This document shows, one piece after another, positions 26,157 to 33,648 of a DNA stretch of 64,000 nt; position 1 is the stretch's first letter, and each line of letters starts with the position of its first letter. The notes below the pieces were generated by a model. It was not told where the DNA came from. It did not search any database and was given only the letters and a program-made list of their open reading frames with translations. The stretch spans positions 20,081 through 84,080 of the forward strand of contig JAIXTI010000286.1 of the NCBI GenBank assembly GCA_027484025.1. Reading direction: 5' to 3'. This stretch comes from a bacterium. GTDB lineage: Bacteria; Gemmatimonadota; Gemmatimonadetes; Gemmatimonadales; Gemmatimonadaceae. Made by a program: the position numbers and the translations under genes.

Positions 26157-27551
26157 TTACCCGACCGCTGGCGCTGCAAAGCCCCGCGAGTGCAACACCG
26201 CAACCACCGAAGGACGGCCGAGGCTCTCGGGAGGCTCGCCCCATTGGTTGATGGTTTCAGCGCGCGTGGCGCCGGCGTCCAACAGCAGATGGGCAATAGC
26301 CGGATAGTCGTCGTCGTTCGCCCGTGCGCAGTACCGTGAACCATGCGCGGTCCACGCCAGGGGAGAGCTGCCGTAGCGTGAGTCGCGCACGTTCACCGGT
26401 GCGCCATGATCGAGGAGCAACTGCACCATGTCGGTGCGTCCGTTCCACGCCGCCCAGTGCAGGGCCGTGCCGCCCCACTCGCTCTCGTACGTGAGTGGCC
26501 ACTGCAACGCGAGCATCAGCCGCACCGCATCATCACGCCCCTCCATGAGCGCGGTCAGCAGCGTGCCGGCATCGCTCCCGGTGAGCGACGGAATGAGCGT
26601 GGGATGCTCCTGCGCAATGCGTCGCGCCGTCTGCTCATCCGCGGAGAGACAGGCACCGAGCAGACGGTCCATTGTCGACACGCTGCTCATATCGACGCCC
26701 TGCTCCGCCAGCCACAACGCGCCATCGCGGTTCGCCGCACGCATGGCGAGTGCGTACGGCGTCGCACCATCGTCACGTCGCGCGTTGATCAGCGCGCCGT
26801 ATCTCACGAACATGGCGAGCACATCGCCCCTGTAGCCGTTGGCTGCCGCGCGATGCAGCGGTGTTTCCCCCAGCTGTGACGGGTGCTGACCGTCGCGAAT
26901 GACGGCAAGCGATACGCGCGGATCGGCACCGTGCTCGAGCAGCCATTGCATCCCCGCAATCACGTGGGGCGCCAACGCATTGGAGGCGCGGTGCGACGCG
27001 AGGAAGTGCAGCGGAGTATTGCCCGTGCCCGCGGGCCCTTCGCTCAGATTGGCGCCGTGCGCGAGCAACAACTCGAGAATCTCACGCCGGTTGTACTGCG
27101 CCGCGTGATACAGGCTCTCCCCGTCCGTCGGTGACGCCCCACGCTCCAGCAGCACCCGTGCGACCGGCACGTTGCCCGCCACACACGGGAAATAGAGCAC
27201 TGGAATGCGCCCATGCACATCGGCGAGTCCCACCGAACAATTCGGATCGGCGCCTGCATCGATGAGTGCGCTCACCACGCGTGCCTGCGTGTCTTCCGAC
27301 ACACCACGCGCGCGCGCCAGCGCCGATTGCACCGCCAACACGAGCGGCGGCGTCGCATCGTCACCAACAGCGAGCGTCGCCAACGCCGCATCCTGCGCCA
27401 GCAGCGCGCGAACAGACGCTTCGTCCGCGACGACCGCCGCCGCGTGGATACTCGTCGCGACCAGTCCCGGACTGGTGTCCAGAAGTGCGAGCGCCGTCTT
27501 CACGTCTTCGTGCCGCACGGCCTGCATGAGCTCTGCCAGTGACGCCGCCAT
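26157..27551 (-). CDS. Ankyrin-repeat protein
   Basis: A 464-residue protein made of ankyrin repeats with no signal peptide. Clear units include GNVPVARVLLERGASPTDGE, NRREILELLLAHGANLSEG, GNTPLHFLASH, GETPLHRAAANGYRGDVLAM, GGTALHWAAWNGRTDMVQLL and DYPAIAHLLLDAGATRAET, about ten to eleven in all. It is likely a cytoplasmic protein-binding scaffold. It starts 34 bp after the end of the Ser/Thr kinase gene on the same strand, so it may be co-transcribed and could be a partner or substrate of the kinase (inference). The ATG at 27549-27551 begins directly with the first helix. Confidence 0.9.
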   Translation of the reverse strand: MAASLAELMQAVRHEDVKTALALLDTSPGLVATSIHAAAVVADEASVRALLAQDAALATLAVGDDATPPLVLAVQSALARARGVSEDTQARVVSALIDAGADPNCSVGLADVHGRIPVLYFPCVAGNVPVARVLLERGASPTDGESLYHAAQYNRREILELLLAHGANLSEGPAGTGNTPLHFLASHRASNALAPHVIAGMQWLLEHGADPRVSLAVIRDGQHPSQLGETPLHRAAANGYRGDVLAMFVRYGALINARRDDGATPYALAMRAANRDGALWLAEQGVDMSSVSTMDRLLGACLSADEQTARRIAQEHPTLIPSLTGSDAGTLLTALMEGRDDAVRLMLALQWPLTYESEWGGTALHWAAWNGRTDMVQLLLDHGAPVNVRDSRYGSSPLAWTAHGSRYCARANDDDYPAIAHLLLDAGATRAETINQWGEPPESLGRPSVVAVLHSRGFAAPAVG

Positions 27552-27585
27552 CGCCTACTCCGCGAAAGGAATCATCGCGCCTTAC

Positions 27586-30522
27586 TCAACGTACGCGCGC
27601 CAGCCCCGCCTTTGCGGCCGCCACCGTTGGCTGCACGGCGGCATCGCCACTCCCCCACTGCGCCAGCACCCGCGCGTACCACCGCCGTGCCGTCGCCTTG
27701 TCTCCCATACGCTCCGCCAGCTGCGCTCGCTCCTGCATGAGGAGCGGGACATTGACCTGTGCCGCGAGCGATGGCAGCGCTCGGTCGAGTACGCGCGCGG
27801 CGTCCGCATCACGCCCTGCCCGTTGCAGCAGCTTGGCTGTGATCAGCGCCGCACACGGTGTCCCGCTGCACATGGTGCCGGGCAGCGACAGCAGCTCACG
27901 GAGCGCTGTGGAGGAATCGCCACGCGCCAACGCGAGGTACGCACGGTGTACAACGGCGTACCGCGTCCGCTCGTCTCCACGAGCGCGCGCGGCCGCGTCG
28001 ATCTGATCGAACAGCGGGCCAATGGCCGACACGGACGCCGTATCGCGCGCGGCGGCGAACAGCGACGCGGCGCCCGCGAGCTCCGGCGATTTCTGACCGA
28101 TCATGGCCCGCGCTTCCTGTAGCACGGCGTCCGATGGCATGAGTCCTACCAGCGCCAACGACACGCGATCGGAGAAGACGACGGGCATCGAGCTGCGCAC
28201 CACCTTCCCGCGATGCGCCTGCGCCAAAAGCATGATGCGAGCCGCCGCCGCCGAGTCCTCGAGCGTCGGGGCGCTCGTCAGTCGCGAAGACAGCGACGAC
28301 GCAACAGTCAGACTGAGTGGCGTCGCCTCAGGGGCGAGTTGCAACTCGCGGAGCACGAACGCCGCGTGCGACAACGGCAGCGAATCGAGTTGCACTTTGG
28401 CGTTGCGGCTCAGCACCGGCGCAGAGTCGAGCACCGTCCCCAAGAGTCCGTAGTACGGCGCCGCCGTTGGCGGCATCAGCTGCGCCAAACGCCGCACATG
28501 CGCCGCGGCGCTCCGGTACTTGCCGGTGCGCAAGGCCAGATTATACGCGTGCACATACGGTACGAGCACCATCGAATCGAGAGCGATGGCGCGCTCGAAG
28601 TCCTGAAGAATGTTCGTGTCTGCCACACCGGCCAATTCACCGAAGTGATAGCCGGCGTCGCCAAGCTCCAACCACAGCTCGGCGTCGCTCGGGTAGCGCG
28701 CCGTCGCCTCACGAAGCGTGGAGAACAGCGCCGTCAGTGCTGGAATGTCCTGCAGCGCGTCCTCCGCGACCGGCGACCGCCGCACGACCGCCAGGCGCAA
28801 CGAATCGCCATGCAACAGCAGACTGTCGCGCGGGCTGCCGCCGCGACGCAAGCGAATGGCGCGATCGAGTGCGGCCTGCGCTTCCGGTGCGCTCTCGCGG
28901 CCCGTGCGGATGTACACCGACGCCACGCCGCGCCACGCCAGCGAGAAGGTGGAGTCGGCCACCACCGCGCTTTCGTACGCGAGACGTGCCGAATCGGACA
29001 TGCCGCGACGGTAGTACTGCTGCCCTTGCAGATAGGCCTTGAGCGCCGGCAACGACGAGGTTCCCATGGTCGCCAGCGCGGCCCGCGTGGCGGCGGTGGC
29101 ACCGTTCCCCATGACAGGGAGCAATTTCAGCGCGAGGGAATCGGCGAGCGCATCGACGCGCAGCAGTTCGCCCCGCACGTTGACGTCCTGGCGCACGACA
29201 CCGCGCGCCACATCCACGAGCGCCGCGCGCATCTGCACCGAATCCTTGCCCAACGGACTCAATTCCCCAAACACCACCAGTCCCGCCCCAAGCGATTTGC
29301 CGAGCGCCGTCGCCGTGGCGATGTCTGCGCGCTCCGGTGATTTCGCAATACTGGTGGAGGGCGCGACCGTCCGCAGCGTGCCGACGCCGTCGAGACTGCG
29401 CGCCAGAATATCCACCAGGCCTTCACGCCACAAGTTGAGTGACGCATCGCGCACCGCGAATGGCATCACCGCCACCAGCGACGCGCTGGCCTCCGTCTCT
29501 GCACCGCCACCATCGCGGGTCATGAACCACGCCCCCGCAGCCGCGAGTGCCAGCAACCCGACCACGCCACCGACCACGAGCGAACGACGCGATTTCGCGG
29601 GGGCGACCGCCGCGAGCGTCCCCGTCACCTTGGCACTGTATTGCCCGGTGCTGACAAGTCGCGCGACCGACGACGCGTCGGCGAGCGATTCGAGCAACTC
29701 GGCGGCCTGCTGCGGACGATGCGCCGGATCCTTTTCGAGACACTGCATCACCAACTGCGCCAACGGCTCCGGCACATCGGGGCGGCGCTCGGCCACTGGC
29801 ATCGGCGCCTCGGAGAAATGGGCGACCAGCTGTGCGTGTGCCGGACGATCGCCGAACGGCGGCTGGCCGGTGAGCAGTTCGTAGGCCATCGCACCGAGTG
29901 CGTACAAGTCGGCGCGATGATCCGTGTCCGGGTCACCCGCGCCCTGCTCAGGTGCCATGTATGCCGGGCTGCCAATTGACGTGCCCATGCGGGTGAGCTG
30001 ACTGTCCGCCGGCGCCGTGCGCGCGGTGCTCATGGCCTTTGCAATGCCGAAATCAGTCACCAATGCGGCGCCACCGGACAGCATCACGTTGTCCGGCTTG
30101 ATGTCGCGATGCACGACGCCACGTCCGTGCGCATACACCAGCGCGCGACAGACGTCGGTGAGCACCAGCAGCACATCGGCGATCGGCAGCGAACGCCCGC
30201 CCGTGACTCGATCGCGCAGCGACGCGCCGTCGACGAAGGGCATGAGATAGAACGGCAGCCCCTCACTCGTGACACCGGCCGACAACACGGGCACGATGTT
30301 GGCATGCTGCAACGCCGCCGCGAGCGCGATTTCGCGGCCGAAGCGCTCCACCGACAGCTCCTGCGCGAGCTCAGGCGACAGCACCTTCACGACGACATCA
30401 CGCCCCAACATGTTGTCGCGGGCCATGAACACGCGGCTCATGCCGCCGCCGCCGAGCTCTCGCCCAAGCTGAAAGGCGCTGCCGAGGGCCTGCTGAAGTG
30501 GATCGCGGAAAACGTCAGTCAT
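27586..30522 (-). CDS. Membrane Ser/Thr protein kinase with TolB-like and TPR output domain
   Basis: A 978-residue PknB-type kinase. The kinase domain covers residues about 18-285: glycine loop LGRELGGGGMSRVFMARD, Lys46 in VVVKVL, catalytic loop HRDIKPDN (Asp140), DFG at 157-159, and AYMAPEQ. A TM helix (about 314-336, VVGGVVGLLALAAAGAWFM) leads to an exported part that begins with a TolB-N-like alpha/beta domain (SLVAVMPFAVRD, GKSLGAGLVVFGELSPLG) and continues with TPR-like helical repeats (about 460-970, YLQGQQYYRRGMSDSARLAY and similar). This layout is frequent in Gemmatimonadota and Acidobacteriota. The ligand or substrate is unknown. An ankyrin protein gene follows. Confidence 0.93.
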   Translation of the reverse strand: MTDVFRDPLQQALGSAFQLGRELGGGGMSRVFMARDNMLGRDVVVKVLSPELAQELSVERFGREIALAAALQHANIVPVLSAGVTSEGLPFYLMPFVDGASLRDRVTGGRSLPIADVLLVLTDVCRALVYAHGRGVVHRDIKPDNVMLSGGAALVTDFGIAKAMSTARTAPADSQLTRMGTSIGSPAYMAPEQGAGDPDTDHRADLYALGAMAYELLTGQPPFGDRPAHAQLVAHFSEAPMPVAERRPDVPEPLAQLVMQCLEKDPAHRPQQAAELLESLADASSVARLVSTGQYSAKVTGTLAAVAPAKSRRSLVVGGVVGLLALAAAGAWFMTRDGGGAETEASASLVAVMPFAVRDASLNLWREGLVDILARSLDGVGTLRTVAPSTSIAKSPERADIATATALGKSLGAGLVVFGELSPLGKDSVQMRAALVDVARGVVRQDVNVRGELLRVDALADSLALKLLPVMGNGATAATRAALATMGTSSLPALKAYLQGQQYYRRGMSDSARLAYESAVVADSTFSLAWRGVASVYIRTGRESAPEAQAALDRAIRLRRGGSPRDSLLLHGDSLRLAVVRRSPVAEDALQDIPALTALFSTLREATARYPSDAELWLELGDAGYHFGELAGVADTNILQDFERAIALDSMVLVPYVHAYNLALRTGKYRSAAAHVRRLAQLMPPTAAPYYGLLGTVLDSAPVLSRNAKVQLDSLPLSHAAFVLRELQLAPEATPLSLTVASSLSSRLTSAPTLEDSAAAARIMLLAQAHRGKVVRSSMPVVFSDRVSLALVGLMPSDAVLQEARAMIGQKSPELAGAASLFAAARDTASVSAIGPLFDQIDAAARARGDERTRYAVVHRAYLALARGDSSTALRELLSLPGTMCSGTPCAALITAKLLQRAGRDADAARVLDRALPSLAAQVNVPLLMQERAQLAERMGDKATARRWYARVLAQWGSGDAAVQPTVAAAKAGLARVR

Positions 30523-30571
30523 GATGTGAGGATCATAACCGGATACGCGGCGGCCTGCTCAGCGCGTTCCG

Positions 30572-31396
30572 CTACTCCTTGCCGCTGCCCGGCGACGCCG
30601 CACTCCCCGCCAGCAGCCCACCATCCAGCACGAGCTCCGCACCAGTCGTGTAGCGTGACTGGTCCGACGCGAGATACACCACCGCGTACGCCACTTCGTC
30701 CGGGGTACCGAACCGTTGCAACGGCGTATCCCGCACGAAGGCCGCTTCACGTTCGGCACGATCCGGGCCGTCCCCCAACATGGCGTCCCACATGGGCGTC
30801 ATGATCGCCGCGGGATGCACCGAATTGCAGCGGATACGGAGCCCCTGCTGCGCGCAGTAGAGCGCGACCGACTTGGTGTGGTTGCGCACGGCGGCCTTGC
30901 TGGCGGCGTACGCGGCGGCGAGGGGAATGCCCACGAGTCCGGAACGCGACGACATGTTGATGATGCTGCCGACACCCGCCGCCGCTCCCGCATTCGTCCG
31001 CATGATGCGTATGGCGTGCTGACAGCCGAGGAACACGCCGTCGAGGTTCGTGGCCAGCACGTCGTGCCACGCCGCGAGGGTTGCGCGCTCGGGATCGTGC
31101 GCCACGTAGCCAGCCTCGAAGCCGGTAATGCCGGCGTTGTTCACCAGCACGTCGAGTGACCCGAAGCGCTGCTGCACCTCGCTCAACACATGCTCCCACC
31201 GCGTCGCATCACGGACGTCGAGCGACATGTAGCTCGCCGACGCGCCAAGGGCGGACGCCAGCGATTGTCCGGCCGCGTCCTGAATGTCCGTGAGTACTAC
31301 GGTGGCACCCTCGGCAACACAGGCGCGCGCAATGGCGGCGCCGATGCCCTGCGCCGCGCCGGTCACGAGTGCGACTTTTCCGTCGAGTCGGTTCAT
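30572..31396 (-). CDS. Short-chain dehydrogenase/reductase (SDR)
   Basis: A 274-residue classical SDR. The cofactor site is [13 protein letters not shown] (TGxxxGxG), Asp in VVLTDIQD suggests NAD+ preference, the NNAG motif is [10 protein letters not shown], and the catalytic set is Ser in NMSSRSG with Tyr and Lys in [11 protein letters not shown]. The C-terminal [16 protein letters not shown] is typical of cyclohexanol- or hydroxysteroid-dehydrogenase-like members. Substrate unknown. It lies 49 bp upstream of the kinase gene and 24 bp downstream of the alpha/beta hydrolase gene on the same strand. Confidence 0.9.
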   Translation of the reverse strand: MNRLDGKVALVTGAAQGIGAAIARACVAEGATVVLTDIQDAAGQSLASALGASASYMSLDVRDATRWEHVLSEVQQRFGSLDVLVNNAGITGFEAGYVAHDPERATLAAWHDVLATNLDGVFLGCQHAIRIMRTNAGAAAGVGSIINMSSRSGLVGIPLAAAYAASKAAVRNHTKSVALYCAQQGLRIRCNSVHPAAIMTPMWDAMLGDGPDRAEREAAFVRDTPLQRFGTPDEVAYAVVYLASDQSRYTTGAELVLDGGLLAGSAASPGSGKE

Positions 31397-31420
31397 ACCG
31401 CGAGTATGCGAAACTTGGAG

Positions 31421-32287
31421 TTACGCGCCGGAGTCGATCAGACGCGCGCGCAGGAATTCGGCAATCTCCGGCGCCATCATCCGATGGAACTGCTCGCGAT
31501 CGAAACCGGGCGGGTCCTGCGCGGGGACAAACGCCGGCGTTTGCATCGCCGCGGGGAACGGCGACAGAAACGCGTAGTGTCCCGCTCCTTCTACGACCAC
31601 CAACGTCGCCGGTTTCGATGATTCCATCGCGCGCACAACCAGCTCGGCTTGCCACACCGGCGTCATCGTATCGAGACTGCCAGCATACACCAGGAGTGGT
31701 ATCTGTACCCCCGACAGCGAATCCGGTGCCTGATACCACTCGGTCGCCGGTGCCAGCAACACCGCGGCGCGCACGCGGGTGTCGTGCGCGACGGTGATGG
31801 GCAACCGGTCGCGAGACCACGGCACTCCACCGGCCATCGCCAGCACCGCCGTACCACCAATGGAGTGCCCGATCGCGGCAACAGCAGCCGCATCGACATG
31901 CGTACCCAGCAGCGGATCCGCCAGCATGGCATCGATCGTCAGCGACAGATGTTTCGCGCGGCGTACGACATTCTCGTTCGAATGCTGCAGCGTGTTCTCG
32001 CGTCGATTGTTCCCGGCATGCTCCGGTGCGACGACGACAAATCCATTGGCGGCGAGATGGGTAGCGATCGTGCGGTACAACAGATGCGATCCACCGCCAC
32101 CGTGCGAAATGATCACGAGCGGAAAACGCCCGTCCGCAGGGGCCGCGTCGCGCGTCGACGCGAAGGTGTATGGACCAATCTGGGTCTCAGGTCCCGCATG
32201 GGTAGCGGGATATTGCACCGCCGCGGGGAACGTGAGACCCAGGTCCGCATCGGCAATGGTGATTTCGCGAAGGCCGGTCGCCGACAT
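31421..32287 (-). CDS. Alpha/beta hydrolase (dienelactone hydrolase / PAF-acetylhydrolase-like)
   Basis: A 288-residue alpha/beta hydrolase. The oxyanion region is PLVIISHGGGGSHLLYRTIA, the nucleophile elbow is AIGHSIGGTAVLAM (GHSIGG, nucleophile Ser), and the acid/base region comprises YAGSLDTMTP and VEGAGHYAFLSPFP with the catalytic His. This matches predicted dienelactone hydrolases and bacterial PAF-acetylhydrolase-like proteins. No signal peptide is evident. Its start overlaps the stop of the DUF3500 gene (TGATG), indicating coupling. Confidence 0.85.
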   Translation of the reverse strand: MSATGLREITIADADLGLTFPAAVQYPATHAGPETQIGPYTFASTRDAAPADGRFPLVIISHGGGGSHLLYRTIATHLAANGFVVVAPEHAGNNRRENTLQHSNENVVRRAKHLSLTIDAMLADPLLGTHVDAAAVAAIGHSIGGTAVLAMAGGVPWSRDRLPITVAHDTRVRAAVLLAPATEWYQAPDSLSGVQIPLLVYAGSLDTMTPVWQAELVVRAMESSKPATLVVVEGAGHYAFLSPFPAAMQTPAFVPAQDPPGFDREQFHRMMAPEIAEFLRARLIDSGA

Positions 32288-33510
32288 CAGTGTTTCGACC
32301 GCCGCAGGTGCTGCGCGAGCAGATCCTTGCCGTAGTCGTTGCCGTTGGGGGTGCGCACGACGACGTGGATGTGCGCGCGCGTGGGCTGGCCACGTGTGTT
32401 GATCGAGGTCGTTCCTACCGGACGCTGATGATCGAATTCGATGAGCACCACCGGACTGTGAATGCGATAGTAGAACACGGATGTATCTGTCGCGGCGCCG
32501 ACCCACGCGAAATGCGTGTCGTTCAGATGCGCACGGACGTCGTCCATTTTCACCTTGGCGTGGTCGTCACGCATGTTGCCCACGTACAGCGCAACCAGAT
32601 CGAGCAACGCCGACTGCTGCGTTGCCGACAACGCGCTGGCAGGCACACCGGCATACGCCATGACCGCGTTGTCCTTGTCCGCCTGCAGTTTGATGTCGTT
32701 GGCCCGTTTCTCACGCGCCAACGTGGCTTGATCACGCTGCATCGGCGAGAGCGTGCGATACATCGCCAGCCCGCGATTCTGCTCTTCCTGCAGAATGCGA
32801 TTGCCCTTGTACTTGCCGGTCGTCGTGATGGCCGGCTCCCCACCCATGAACATCGGCGTCATCACCACCTGGTCGCCAAGCACGAAGTAGTTGATCACCA
32901 GATGGTGCCCATCGATCTGCCATCCCCACGGCTCGGTAGCCGACGGGGTGCCCATGACGGTGAAGAAGTACAGGTCTTCCCCGAACGTCAGGGAGTCGTC
33001 GTTGATCTCCCGCAGCGTCTGATCGGTTTTCATGATCGCCGCGCTGTTGGCGAGCCCACGCGCACTGAGCGACGCCTCCATAAGCCGGTTGGCGGCGCGC
33101 CGCTGCGCGAGTGTCATCTCACGCAGGCTCACCCCTTGCCGCGCATAGATGCCGTTGTCGACGTTCGACCAGCGGCGCCATTCGGGGTCGTTCACGTCGA
33201 ATTGCGTGCGCAGCAGCTGCGCCGACGACAGCGACGCCAGCAGGCCCTTGGCCGCTGCGACGATCGGGGCGGTCGACACGCCGGTGGAGCGAATGGGGAA
33301 CAGGCCCGCCTGTGGCCCCGCCGGCGTGAAGATGCCCCGGTACGGTTCGGCGAGCGCTTTGATCTGCGCTTCGGCAAAGTCTCGCTTGACCCGTAATCCG
33401 GTGGTGTCGTACACCGTGCCTGACTGCGCCGCGGCCGGCACTGCGCCGATGAACAGAAGTGGGACCACCCGCGCCAGGGCATGGCGAAGCGTACGGACGA
33501 TTTCCGGCAA
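32287..33510 (-). CDS. DUF3500 family exported protein
   Basis: A 407-residue protein with a signal peptide (VVPLLFIGAVPAAAQ) and a DUF3500 domain. Family features include LMEASLSARGLANS, the GTPSATEPWGWQIDGHHLVINYFVLGDQ stretch (shown in part), TPMFMGGEPA, and the C-terminal HSPVVLIEFDHQ with the HIHVVVRTPNGNDYG end. The function of DUF3500 is not known; the conserved His, Asp and Glu residues suggest a metal site. The start is probably TTG at 33508-33510, preceded by GAGGAATC; no ATG or GTG gives a full signal peptide. The open frame runs 2.6 kb further upstream, but that is antisense to the amidohydrolase gene. Confidence 0.8.
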   Translation of the reverse strand: MPEIVRTLRHALARVVPLLFIGAVPAAAQSGTVYDTTGLRVKRDFAEAQIKALAEPYRGIFTPAGPQAGLFPIRSTGVSTAPIVAAAKGLLASLSSAQLLRTQFDVNDPEWRRWSNVDNGIYARQGVSLREMTLAQRRAANRLMEASLSARGLANSAAIMKTDQTLREINDDSLTFGEDLYFFTVMGTPSATEPWGWQIDGHHLVINYFVLGDQVVMTPMFMGGEPAITTTGKYKGNRILQEEQNRGLAMYRTLSPMQRDQATLAREKRANDIKLQADKDNAVMAYAGVPASALSATQQSALLDLVALYVGNMRDDHAKVKMDDVRAHLNDTHFAWVGAATDTSVFYYRIHSPVVLIEFDHQRPVGTTSINTRGQPTRAHIHVVVRTPNGNDYGKDLLAQHLRRSKH

Positions 33511-33648
33511 TTTGATTCCTCGTGTGTTTGGCCCCAATCTACATGACGACGCGCCGACCGATATCTCGCCGTCGCCGGGCGTCCGCTGCGCTCCTCCATC
33601 TTGCCACCGACGGCCGTCGTTCGCGGCCGCCGTCCCGGGAGTCCCTTC

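Noticed and set aside
33608..33619. 12-bp palindrome CGACGGCCGTCG before the amidohydrolase gene
   Set aside because: Such GC-only palindromes are common by chance in this composition, and nothing else marks it as an operator.
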